A stretch of DNA of 38,642 bases from an uncultured Christensenella sp. (GCA_910578065.1 CAJTPB010000017.1:1-38642), one strand, 5' to 3'; positions 1 to 6,430 are shown, counted from the first letter of the stretch. Made by a program: numbers and translations. The notes: generated by a model from the sequence alone, not told the origin.

Positions 1-36
1 ATTGTACCACATTTTTTTGTTTCGCGGAAGCGTGTT

Positions 37-149
37 GCGCGGGCCGCAGACAATTAGGCGTATCTACATTAGCAATCGTAAAATCACCGTTAACAGTCAA
101 AATAGCGGAATACACCGGGTGACTATGATGGCCGGAACGCAACCAGGAA
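37..149 (-). repeat. Variable-region cassette C1
   Basis: 113 bp with intact borders. The minus strand reads SWLRSG, 25 codons beginning HHSHPVYSAI and continuing LTVNGDFTIA, then NCLRPA, open throughout. It is the only cassette whose upstream leader stays open in this frame as GGG CAA AAG (GQKFCI before SWLRSG), where most others have GGG TAA. A -10 element (TATAAT with TG one base upstream) lies at 173-178. After NCLRPA the frame continues in the short spacer to the window edge. Confidence 0.85.
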
Positions 150-359
150 ATGCAAAACTTTTGCCCTAATTTATTATAGCACATAAAAAATAAATCCGAC
201 CGTTTTTTTCGCGGAATTTTTTCGCCGCGAATCGGGTCGGATCGGTTTTGAACCGCTGCTGCGGTTACAGGATAAAGATTCCCTTCATGCTCTCTTCTCT
301 GTTTACATGTGTATCACATTGCAAATTCTAGAAGTTCCGCTTTCAAGTGGACGAGCGAT
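150..359 (-). repeat. Long spacer between C2 and C1, with terminator and promoter
   Basis: 210 bp, very similar to the spacer at 649-858. In minus-strand order it holds a short untranslated tail, the hairpin at 251-266 (AACCGC/GCGGTT), a terminator stem at 194-242 followed by a T-rich run, and the extended -10 of C1 (173-178). The AACCG arm can alternatively pair with a nearby CGGTT, so two exclusive folds are possible. Confidence 0.75.
194..242 (-). terminator. Intrinsic terminator in the long spacer before C1
   Basis: On the minus strand ATCCGACC pairs with GGTCGGAT around an inner CGCGG/CCGCG hairpin, followed by TTTATTTTTT. Copies lie at 691-740 and 1357-1406. Confidence 0.7.
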
Positions 360-472
360 GCGCGGGCCGCAGACAATTCGGCGTCTGTACAAACGCCCCC
401 GAATTGTCACCTCTGTCGGTTAAAGTACTGCATACCAACGTGTTATCGAGCGAGCCGGAACGCAACCAGGAA
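360..472 (-). repeat. Variable-region cassette C2
   Basis: 113 bp with intact borders. The minus strand reads SWLRSG, then SLDNTLVCSTLTDRGDNSGA and five more codons, then NCLRPA, open throughout. The frame ends after NCLRPAHRSST at a TGA inside the long spacer. Its -10 element is TATCAT at 497-502. Upstream of SWLRSG the frame hits TAA two codons away, so it is not joined to an upstream coding region. Confidence 0.85.
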
Positions 473-532
473 AATTAAAAATCTTTATCCTGCTCTATGA
501 TATCACAAATTTTGTTTTTGCGGAAGCGTGAT
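473..532 (-). repeat. Short spacer between C3 and C2
   Basis: 60 bp with ATCAC/GTGAT arms, as at 1144-1202. It carries the stop codon of the C3 frame (TAG), and the C2 -10 element TATCAT (497-502) overlaps the 3' arm. Just downstream of the -10 is the leader GCAGGATAAAGATTTT. Confidence 0.7.
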
Positions 533-648
533 GCGCGGGCCGCAGACAATTTCGCATGTTAGCTTCTCCGCCGCGATTTTGATCGCCCAACGAACTAAGA
601 TAAATCACATATAAAGAATTCTTATCGTAGCCGGAACGCAACCAGGAA
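533..648 (-). repeat. Variable-region cassette C3, one codon longer
   Basis: 116 bp; the variable core is 78 nt, exactly one codon more than the common 75. The minus strand is open from SWLRSG through YDKNSLYVIYLSSLGD and onward to NCLRPA, then continues HHASAKTKFVIS and stops at TAG in the short spacer. The -10 element TATAAT is at 671-676 with TG one base upstream. A whole-codon insertion in an otherwise divergent core points to past selection as coding sequence. Confidence 0.85.
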
Positions 649-858
649 CATAAAAATCTTTACCCTCTTAATTATAACATATAAAAATAAATCCGACCGT
701 TTTTTTCCGCAGAATTTTTTCGCCGCGAATCGGGTCGGATCGGTTTTGAACCGCTGCTGCGGTTACAGGATAAAGATTCCCTTCACGCTCTCTTCTCTGT
801 TTACATGTGAATCACTTTGTAAATTCAGGAAATTCCGCTTAGCAAAGGAACGAGCGAT
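649..858 (-). repeat. Long spacer between C4 and C3, with terminator and promoter
   Basis: 210 bp, nearly the same as 150-359: hairpin at 749-764, terminator stem at 691-740, and an extended -10 TATAAT at 671-676 for C3. This sequence is far better conserved than the cassette cores it separates. Confidence 0.75.
691..740 (-). terminator. Intrinsic terminator in the long spacer before C3
   Basis: Same ATCCGACC/GGTCGGAT stem as the copy at 194-242, followed on the minus strand by TTTATTTTTA. It would end transcripts that enter from C4. Confidence 0.7.
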
Positions 859-971
859 GCGCGGGCCGCAGACAATTCGCCGTTGTTATGTCAAAAAAGG
901 TTGAACTGCCGTCCGTAGCCAGAGCATGGGAAACGGTCATATCGTTATATGTGCCGGTACGCCACCAGGAA
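859..971 (-). repeat. Variable-region cassette C4, with altered 5' border
   Basis: 113 bp. The SWLRSG border is changed at two bases (plus strand gccggtacgccaccaggaa), giving SWWRTG. The core is open (TYNDMTVSHALATDGSSTFF, then five codons) and ends in NCLRPA, HRSFLC and TAA in the long spacer. The -10 element is TATCAT at 995-1000 with TG one base upstream. The changes are T to G and T to A on the minus strand, which adenine-directed mutagenesis of that strand would not produce. Confidence 0.85.
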
Positions 972-1030
972 ACAGAAAATCTTTACCCTTTTTTATGATA
1001 ACATATTTTTTGTTTTTGCGGAAGCGTGTT
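972..1030 (-). repeat. Short spacer between C5 and C4
   Basis: 59 bp, homologous to the other short spacers. The inverted repeat is AACA with TGTT instead of ATCAC with GTGAT, so both arms changed together. The C4 -10 element (995-1000) overlaps the 3' arm. Confidence 0.7.
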
Positions 1031-1143
1031 GCGCGGGCCGCAGACAATTTCGCGTACCCACGGTGGCATAGTCTCCATCACCGGTAGCGGTCAAATAGCC
1101 GGAATACGTCGTGTACTTACTATTGCCGGAACGCAACCAAGAA
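1031..1143 (-). repeat. Variable-region cassette C5
   Basis: 113 bp. There is one silent change in the SWLRSG border (aaccaagaa on plus, still encoding SW). The core is open (NSKYTTYSGYLTATGDGDYA, then five codons) to NCLRPA, then QHASAKTKNMLS and TAA in the short spacer. The -10 element is TATCAT at 1167-1172. It is the cassette closest to the common framework. Confidence 0.85.
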
Positions 1144-1202
1144 CATAAAAATCTTTACCCGCTTTTATGATATCACAAATTTTGTTTTTACGGAAGCGTG
1201 AT
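1144..1202 (-). repeat. Short spacer between C6 and C5
   Basis: 59 bp. On the minus strand an ATCAC/GTGAT inverted repeat encloses an A-rich loop, and its 3' arm runs into the TATCAT -10 element of C5. The same layout is found in the other short spacers at 972-1030, 473-532 and 1-36. Confidence 0.7.
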
Positions 1203-1314
1203 GCGCGGCCGCAGACAATTTGGCGTATTAACCGCGGCATAAAAATAATCGCCGACGGTAGTCAACGTATGCGCATAATACGTGGGATAGCTGCTGCCGG
1301 AACGCAACCAGGAA
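1203..1314 (-). repeat. Variable-region cassette C6, with 1-bp loss in the GC-rich end
   Basis: 112 bp. The core is intact (SSYPTYYAHTLTTVGDYFYA, then five codons), but the GC-rich 3' border has lost one base (gcgcggccgc instead of gcgcgggccgc). The reading frame therefore shifts after NCLRP. The -10 element TATAAT is at 1337-1342 with TG one base upstream. Confidence 0.85.
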
Positions 1315-1526
1315 CATAAAAATCTTTACCCTCTTAATTATAACATATAAAAATAAATCCGACCGTTTTTTTCCGCAGAATTTTTTCGCCGCGGGTAAGG
1401 TCGGATATGATTTGCCTCCGTAAAATTCGGCGGCAGGACAAAGTTCCCTTCACACTCTTATCTAACAGTTTATATGTGGATCACAACATAAATTCGGGAA
1501 TCCGCCAATTTTTTGCGGCGAGTGAG
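1315..1526 (-). repeat. Long spacer between C7 and C6, diverged copy
   Basis: 212 bp. The terminator stem (1357-1406, ATCCGACC/GGTCGGAT) and the promoter part match the other two long spacers closely. The half nearer C7 is diverged, and the AACCGC hairpin is replaced by unrelated bases. The -10 for C6 is at 1337-1342. Confidence 0.75.
1357..1406 (-). terminator. Intrinsic terminator in the long spacer before C6
   Basis: The outer stem ATCCGACC/GGTCGGAT is kept although the sequence between the arms differs from the other copies. A T-rich run follows on the minus strand. Confidence 0.7.
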
Positions 1527-1640
1527 GCGCGGGCCGCAGACAATTCCTGCGTACTGACTGCAAGTACGCTATGACCACCCGATGCGGTCAGGTGTTACAA
1601 AATGCGCGTATTGCTATCAGCGCCGGAACGCAACCAGGAA
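1527..1640 (-). repeat. Variable-region cassette C7, the first after avd, broken
   Basis: 114 bp with a 76-nt core. The frame from SWLRSG has TAA at core codon 9 and one extra base just before the NCLRPA border, so it cannot be translated as a unit. Both borders are intact. It is nearest to the RT-avd genes, where a template repeat might be expected, but its core is not rich in AAC/AAT codons. Its promoter is the best in the array. Confidence 0.85.
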
Positions 1641-1900
1641 AACCGAAAAAACTTTGCCCTATGCGATAATTATATCACTTTTAAAAAGCGCTTACAAGTA
1701 ATTAAACGGATCGCCCCGCTCGTAACGCCAAAAAATTTCGCCGCAAATAAGCACCCCTTGGGGGCATTTGTAAAATTATTTTCCGATAAGCGCCGACCGC
1801 GCATAATTCGCGCTGAACTGTAATTTTCGTTTTCGGTGCAGACGGCAAACGATTTTCCGCCGCAAACACTTGCGGCAACCTCGTCGCACAAAGGAATAAT
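1641..1900 (-). other. Spacer between avd and the cassette array
   Basis: No convincing gene. The minus strand carries a perfect 7-bp hairpin GCCGCAA/TTGCGGC (1859-1876), a GCGCG/CGCGC-type repeat near 1795-1812, a CCCC/GGGG hairpin near 1752-1765, and the C7 promoter. A 73-codon minus frame at 1670-1891 has no ribosome binding site, runs into the promoter and resembles nothing I know. I found no A-rich template repeat here. Confidence 0.5.
1669..1697 (-). promoter_or_regulatory. Promoter before cassette C7
   Basis: TTGTAA (1692-1697) and TATAAT (1669-1674) with a 17-bp gap on the minus strand. It is the only cassette promoter with a recognisable -35; the others appear to rely on TG plus the -10. 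Transcription would start around 1662, about 22 bases before the SWLRSG border, giving the leader GGGCAAAG. Confidence 0.7.
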
Positions 1901-2434
1901 TTACGTAGTTTTCGCTTTCGTGCTTTTGATCCACCCGTTTAATAATTTGCGCATTTCCGCAAGTTGCCGCGCAATCACCGCCGTTTGCCTGCCGTTGATC
2001 GCCTGCTTCCTACGTGCCGTTTCGGCATAAAAATCGATCAAACACAAGTCGACCAACGCGCTTTTTTGAAACGATTCGCGCACTTGATCGCGTTCGAAAT
2101 TAGCGCGGTAAAGGTGTTCCACCAAATCGACGGAAGCGTTTTGGAAACGGGATATAATGCTCCACCGTAATTTTTTCGGGGATTTTTCGGTAATAACGAA
2201 AATGTATTCGCTTAATTTTTTCGCGTGCGTGAAAACCGCCATTTCTTTATCGCGCGGGGGATCGAAATCGGGAATGCGGAAAGGCTTGCGCGCCGAACGC
2301 TTGATCAAATTTTCGGGATACTCTTCCAATGCGGGCGGTTGCTGCTCGGCAAGTTCCGATTCGTGCCAACGGCGAAGTTCTTCCTCGATCTCTTCATCGA
2401 CGTATTGCAAAGAATATTCGGTTGTATCTTTCAT
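1901..2434 (-). CDS. avd: Avd-like accessory protein of a diversity-generating retroelement
   Basis: 177 residues. In known DGRs, Avd is a small four-helix-bundle protein that forms a basic pentamer, binds the RT and template RNA and is needed for mutagenic cDNA synthesis. Residues about 65-173 fit this: an all-helical, Arg/Lys-rich segment with a helix around EKSPKKLRWSIISRFQNA and a last helix ending LLNGWIKS, like the family's LGSWIARV end. The first 60 residues are an extra acidic, Glu- and Pro-rich stretch that typical 120-130-residue Avd proteins lack. The ATG overlaps the RT stop (ATGA), so the two are translationally coupled. It sits directly upstream of the cassette array on the same strand. 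Assignment rests on fold features and context; other four-helix-bundle (S23-like) proteins are the main alternative. Confidence 0.72.
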   Translation of the reverse strand: MKDTTEYSLQYVDEEIEEELRRWHESELAEQQPPALEEYPENLIKRSARKPFRIPDFDPPRDKEMAVFTHAKKLSEYIFVITEKSPKKLRWSIISRFQNASVDLVEHLYRANFERDQVRESFQKSALVDLCLIDFYAETARRKQAINGRQTAVIARQLAEMRKLLNGWIKSTKAKTT

Positions 2435-3561
2435 ACTTCCTCCGTTTGAGAAAAAGGCGAGGGCGTCGTGGGTTCCTGTTCGAGAAAACGAAACTTATGG
2501 TTCAATTCCCGCTCGAACTTGCGGTTTTTTCCGTGCGACAGGTGCCCCATAATGGAAGCGCGCGAACGCTGTACCCGATCTTCATCGATCAATCCGTCAA
2601 GATACGCTTTTTTCAGCAATCGCACCCGCCAACGGAATCGCCGTTTTGTTTGCTTTTTTACCGTTTTTAACAACTTTCCGTCCGATAACACGCGGTAACG
2701 GTATCCCAAATAAGTTACTCCGTTGCGCATGGGAAATATCTGCGTTTTTGAATTGAGCGCAAGCCCCAACTCTTCTACCTTTGCATAAATTGCGGCGCGC
2801 ACGGAGCGCAAATATTCCAAATCGTGATGAACAAGCACGAAATCGTCCATATACCGTGAATATACTTTTACGCGATACTGCTCTTTTATCATTCGGTCGA
2901 CAGGATCCAAATAGTACATGCCGAAAACTTGGCTCGTTTGATTGCCGATTGGTATCCCCCGTTCGGTACGGTTATCCTTCCCCAACGGCGCAACGTTGTA
3001 ACGCGCAAGATATTCGGGCTTTGTGTGATATCCGTCAATCACGCTTTCAACCAAAGTTCGAATGCGCGGATCGCCGATTTGTCCGCAAATCGCCCTTTTT
3101 AAACGGTCGTGCGGTATGGTAGCGAAATACTTTAAAATATCGCATTTAAAAAAGTAGCCTTCCGCGCCGTATTGATTCACGTATTTTCGTATCATTTTTT
3201 CAAACCTGCTTAGGGCGAAGTGCGCCCCCTTTCCCTTTTGGCATACGCAGTTATCGATTACTACGCGGTTGCTGAAATAGGGCATTAACACGTTGTCGCA
3301 CAGCACGTGCTGAATAATGCGGTCGGAATAGCAAAGCGTTTGTATTTCGCGGCACTTCGGTTCGTACACGTTGAACGAACAGTATTTTCCGAAACGGAAA
3401 GTACCGTCGTTTAAACGACGGTACAAATCATATAAACCGGAAAGCATGTTCATTTCAAACCGCACGACGGGGCGTTTATCTCTGCGGCACATGCGGCTGC
3501 GCATGTGCGCTTTGTAAATGTTTTCAAAGGTAAACAGTTCTTCGTAGGTCGCAGTTATCAT
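2431..3561 (-). CDS. DGR-class reverse transcriptase
   Basis: 376 residues from the ATG at 3561, chosen because AAGGAG lies 6 bases upstream; the frame is open further up but runs through a hairpin into trkH. Motif A is FFKCDILKYF with Asp141, motif 4 is GIPIGNQTSQ (202-211) and the catalytic motif is YMDD (237-240). SQ in place of the SP of group II intron and retron enzymes is the hallmark of DGR RTs. The C-terminal SIMGHLSHGKNRKF (336-349) resembles the conserved GH..H patch of that class. There is no maturase, endonuclease or protease domain. In a DGR the enzyme copies a template-repeat RNA with errors at adenines and the cDNA replaces a variable region. It overlaps avd by 4 bases. No clear promoter is visible in the 50 bp before it. 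Confidence 0.92.
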   Translation of the reverse strand: MITATYEELFTFENIYKAHMRSRMCRRDKRPVVRFEMNMLSGLYDLYRRLNDGTFRFGKYCSFNVYEPKCREIQTLCYSDRIIQHVLCDNVLMPYFSNRVVIDNCVCQKGKGAHFALSRFEKMIRKYVNQYGAEGYFFKCDILKYFATIPHDRLKRAICGQIGDPRIRTLVESVIDGYHTKPEYLARYNVAPLGKDNRTERGIPIGNQTSQVFGMYYLDPVDRMIKEQYRVKVYSRYMDDFVLVHHDLEYLRSVRAAIYAKVEELGLALNSKTQIFPMRNGVTYLGYRYRVLSDGKLLKTVKKQTKRRFRWRVRLLKKAYLDGLIDEDRVQRSRASIMGHLSHGKNRKFERELNHKFRFLEQEPTTPSPFSQTEEV

Positions 3562-3581
3562 TCGTATCTCCTTATCTTTAT

Positions 3582-3610
3582 GCGCCGAAAAAAATCGGCG
3601 CGATTTTTTT
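3582..3610. terminator. Bidirectional hairpin between trkH and the RT gene
   Basis: GCGCCGA/TCGGCGC stem (3582-3601) followed on plus by GATTTTTTT. An overlapping AAAAAAATCG/CGATTTTTTT repeat could act on the minus strand at the end of trkH. It separates the host operon from the RT gene. Confidence 0.6.
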
Positions 3611-3611
3611 G

Positions 3612-5063
3612 TTAAAATTTGCGCGACCACGCTTTTGGCGAAAACAGCAGCAATATGGGGAAAATTTCCAATCTGCCGATCAGCATATCCGCCATCATGA
3701 TCAATTTAGAAATCCAATTAAACGAAGCGTAAGAAGCGGTTGCCCCTACTTCGGGCGAAAGACAAGGCCCCATATTATTGAACATGGTAAGCGCGGAGTA
3801 AAAGGACGTTTGAAAGGAATTCCCGCACAAACACAAAGCAAATACCGAAATCGCCAGCACCAAAAAGAACAGCAAAAAGTAGCCGACGATTCCGTCCGTT
3901 TCCCGCTTGGTCATGGGTTTTTTATTTAATTTTACCACTTGAATGGCGTTGGGGCGCACAGAAGAAAGCAGCGTTGTGTAAGCGGATTTTGCAACGATCA
4001 TCATGCGGGAAAATTTTAAACCGCCTCCCGTGCTTCCCGCGCACGCGCCGAGGAACATTAAAACGGTTAAAATCCCCTTCGAAGCTTCCGACCACTGCGC
4101 AAAATCCACCGTAGTAAATCCCGTAGAAGAGGCGATCGAAATAACGGCAAACGCAGACTGACGAAGCGCCGTGCCGAAATTTCCTATCGCGGAAAGAATG
4201 CCCAAAGCGACCCCGAACACGCACAGCACAATATAAATTAAATACGCGCGGAATTCTTCGTCTTTAACGGCGGTAGAAAATTTGCGCAGCACAAACAGAT
4301 AGTAGATATTAAAGTTAATCGAAAAAATCAGCATAAACGCGATAATGACCATTTCGATATACAAACTGTTATACGCCGCAATGCTGGCGTTTGTTATAGC
4401 AAATCCGCCCGTGCCCGCCGTAGAAAGCGCTAAATTCAAACTGTCGAAAAAGCCGATTCCGCCGAACAGCAAAAAAATCATTTCCACTACGGTAAGCGCA
4501 AAATAGATAAAATACAATATCGCCGCCGAATGGCGCACTTTGGAAACGAGTTTCCCCACTTGCGGACCGGGCGATTCGAACTTCATCAGCTGAAAGGTGC
4601 TTCCGTCCGACGAGGGAATTACCGCAAGCAAAAATACGAGAATTCCCATTCCGCCCAGCCAATGGGTGAGCGAACGCCACAGCAGCATACATTTGGGAAG
4701 CGCTTCCACGTCGGTTAAAATAGTCGCGCCCGTAGTCGTAAAGCCGCTTACCGTTTCGAACACAGCGTTGAAATAGTTGGGGATCGCCCCCGAAAAGAAA
4801 AAGGGAAACGCCCCTAAAAGGGAAACGAGGATCCAAGAAAGCCCTACCGTCAGCAACCCTTCCTTACTGCCCAATTTTTTGTTCTTCGGCGATTTGGGCG
4901 CCAAAAGAAACCCCGCCGCAAGCAGACAGATTGCGGCATATAAAAATGAAAGTATTTCTCTGTATTCCCCATAGCAAAGCGCGGCGATTACGGGCAAAAT
5001 CAACATTACGCATACGCCTTTGCATATAAGACCGAGATAATAACAAGTTGCGCGATAATTCAT
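3612..5063 (-). CDS. trkH: Potassium uptake protein TrkH/KtrB
   Basis: 483 residues; the membrane pore subunit of a Trk/Ktr potassium uptake system. The four selectivity-filter loops are visible: TTTGAT (109-114), STAGTGGF (214-221), SSTGFTTVD (312-320) and NNMGPC (429-434), each followed by a hydrophobic helix. The family's closing motif GRLEIFP is at 463-469. About ten membrane helices surround these loops. The ATG overlaps the trkA stop (ATGA), so pore and gating subunit are made together. It is the last gene of the operon that starts near 9740. Length and motifs are typical. Confidence 0.96.
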   Translation of the reverse strand: MNYRATCYYLGLICKGVCVMLILPVIAALCYGEYREILSFLYAAICLLAAGFLLAPKSPKNKKLGSKEGLLTVGLSWILVSLLGAFPFFFSGAIPNYFNAVFETVSGFTTTGATILTDVEALPKCMLLWRSLTHWLGGMGILVFLLAVIPSSDGSTFQLMKFESPGPQVGKLVSKVRHSAAILYFIYFALTVVEMIFLLFGGIGFFDSLNLALSTAGTGGFAITNASIAAYNSLYIEMVIIAFMLIFSINFNIYYLFVLRKFSTAVKDEEFRAYLIYIVLCVFGVALGILSAIGNFGTALRQSAFAVISIASSTGFTTVDFAQWSEASKGILTVLMFLGACAGSTGGGLKFSRMMIVAKSAYTTLLSSVRPNAIQVVKLNKKPMTKRETDGIVGYFLLFFLVLAISVFALCLCGNSFQTSFYSALTMFNNMGPCLSPEVGATASYASFNWISKLIMMADMLIGRLEIFPILLLFSPKAWSRKF

Positions 5064-6418
5064 GACTGCAACATTTCTCCCAATTCGTAAAGCTGATCCC
5101 CCGTGGAAATTACCACAAGGTCGTCGTTTTCTTCCAAGGTAAAGCTGCCGTCAGGAATATATGCCGTTTTTCCGCGTACGACGGCGGCAATCAAAATGCC
5201 TTTGCGCAAGCGCAGTTCTTTTACGCTTTTTCCCACAAAACGATCGTCGCCCGCGATCCCGAACAAAAGCCCTTCCGCGCGCTCGCCTGCGATTTTGTAC
5301 ATTGCCTTTACCTGTCTGCCGTCGCTTACGTCTACCGCGCGCAAATAGCGGGCAAGTTCCGCGGCGGCGAGCGTATAAGGCGAAATTGCCGTATCCAACC
5401 GAATGGATTCGAGCAGCCCGCGGTAAGAATCGCCGTGCAACACGGAAATGGTCTTTGCGACTCCTTTTTCCTTGGCGAACAACGCGGTTACGATGTTGTT
5501 TTCGTCATAAGGAGACATGCAAACGACTGCGTCAGCCCCCTCGATCCCCTCGTTTTCGAGTACGTCGCGATCGGTATAATCGCCGCAGACGACCTGCGTT
5601 TTATCTAATCCGCCTTTGATCTCTAAACATCTGTCGTACGAATTGGTAATAATCTTAACGGAAAATCCGCTGTCTTCCAACTCGCGGGCAAGATAGAACG
5701 CCTCTCTTCCTCCGCCCAAAATCATAACGGCTTGAATTTTATGCTTCAAAAGCCCGAACGTACGGAAAAAAGTGCGCAATTCCGCATGCTTGGCGCAAAT
5801 GCTGATGCTATCCCCGCCCGTAAGCGCGGTATTACCGTCCGGAATCAAAATTTTTCCTTCCCGCTCGACCGCAACGACCAAAACATTCACTTTGGATTTT
5901 TTGCGCATATCCGCCAAAGTCACCCCTTCGAGTTTGCTTTCTTGGGGTAATTTGATTTCGACGATATCTACCTTTCCGCCCGAAAACGAACTCACTTTTA
6001 CCGCGGCGGGAAAACGCAAAATACGCAAAATCTCGTGCGAAACGGATTCTTCGGGATTGACGAGTTTATCGATCCCGAGTTTTCCGTGCATAAATTCGAA
6101 CTGGTCGAAATATTCGGGATCGCGCACGCGCGCGACTAGCCGCTTCGCGCCCAATACCTTTGCCACCATACAGCACAAAATGTTGTTTTCGTCTTGTCTG
6201 GTAACTGCAACCAACATATCGCAATGCGCAACGCCCGCTTCGCGCAGATTATCCGCAATACAGCCGTTACCGCAGATCCCCTGTATATCCAGTTTATTGA
6301 CGCATTCCTGTAAAACGGTAGGATTGTTTTCTACCGCTACAATGTCGTGCCCTTCCTTGCACAGTTCGCCCGCAAGCGTTAATCCCACTCTTCCGAGCCC
6401 TACGATGATTACCTTCAT
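5060..6418 (-). CDS. trkA: Trk system potassium uptake regulator TrkA
   Basis: 452 residues; the cytoplasmic nucleotide-binding ring protein that gates TrkH. It has two RCK modules: the first Rossmann start is GLGRVG (7-12), the second GGGREA (235-240), each followed by a TrkA-C domain (about 140-215 and 370-450). ATG at 6418 with GGAGAGA just upstream. It lies 12 bp after the CobW/YcgQ-like fusion gene. Duplicated RCK modules are typical of TrkA rather than of single-module KtrA. Confidence 0.96.
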   Translation of the reverse strand: MKVIIVGLGRVGLTLAGELCKEGHDIVAVENNPTVLQECVNKLDIQGICGNGCIADNLREAGVAHCDMLVAVTRQDENNILCCMVAKVLGAKRLVARVRDPEYFDQFEFMHGKLGIDKLVNPEESVSHEILRILRFPAAVKVSSFSGGKVDIVEIKLPQESKLEGVTLADMRKKSKVNVLVVAVEREGKILIPDGNTALTGGDSISICAKHAELRTFFRTFGLLKHKIQAVMILGGGREAFYLARELEDSGFSVKIITNSYDRCLEIKGGLDKTQVVCGDYTDRDVLENEGIEGADAVVCMSPYDENNIVTALFAKEKGVAKTISVLHGDSYRGLLESIRLDTAISPYTLAAAELARYLRAVDVSDGRQVKAMYKIAGERAEGLLFGIAGDDRFVGKSVKELRLRKGILIAAVVRGKTAYIPDGSFTLEENDDLVVISTGDQLYELGEMLQS

Positions 6419-6430
6419 TCTCTCTCCGTG

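Larger units (their letters stand above)
1..1640 (-). repeat. Tandem array of DGR-like variable-region cassettes
   Basis: Seven complete cassettes (C1 to C7, numbered from the left edge) and the promoter of an eighth beyond base 1. On plus, each cassette starts with gcgcgggccgcagacaatt and ends with gccggaacgcaaccaggaa. On the minus strand these borders read SWLRSG at the start and NCLRPA at the end. Minus-strand order is C7, long spacer, C6, short, C5, short, C4, long, C3, short, C2, long, C1, short, window edge. Variable cores are 75 nt (C1, C2, C4, C5, C6), 78 nt (C3) and 76 nt (C7), so nearly all differ by whole codons. The framework is conserved at codons 5 (T), 7-8 (Y S), 11-12 (L T), 15-16 (G D), 20 (A), 22 (V) and 24 (T). 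This is the pattern of a C-type-lectin-fold DGR variable region. No cassette has a convincing start codon. The array lies 260 bp downstream of the Avd-like gene on the same strand. Its function is inferred. Confidence 0.85.

Noticed and set aside
309..500. A plus-strand 63-codon open frame.
   Set aside because: It is the antisense of cassette C2 and its borders, without a ribosome binding site.
1..1640. A CRISPR array, suggested by regular 19-bp repeats with variable spacers.
   Set aside because: Two different repeats alternate, the variable parts differ by whole codons and read as one protein framework, and gaps alternate between about 75, 60 and 210 bp. No cas genes are present.
1..1640. 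An integron-type cassette array with attC sites.
   Set aside because: No integrase and no attC-like core sites. Units are homologous to each other instead of being unrelated genes.
150..1640. ATG in the cassette leader (TTTTTATGTTCCTGG) as a translation start.
   Set aside because: It is not in the frame of SWLRSG, has no ribosome binding site, and in C3 runs into a stop within about ten codons. It is absent from C1, C2, C4 and C7.
2431..3561. A retron or group II intron RT.
   Set aside because: The motif is IGNQTSQ, not QGxxxSP. There is no maturase or endonuclease domain and no retron msr-msd structure was seen. The Avd-like partner fits a DGR.
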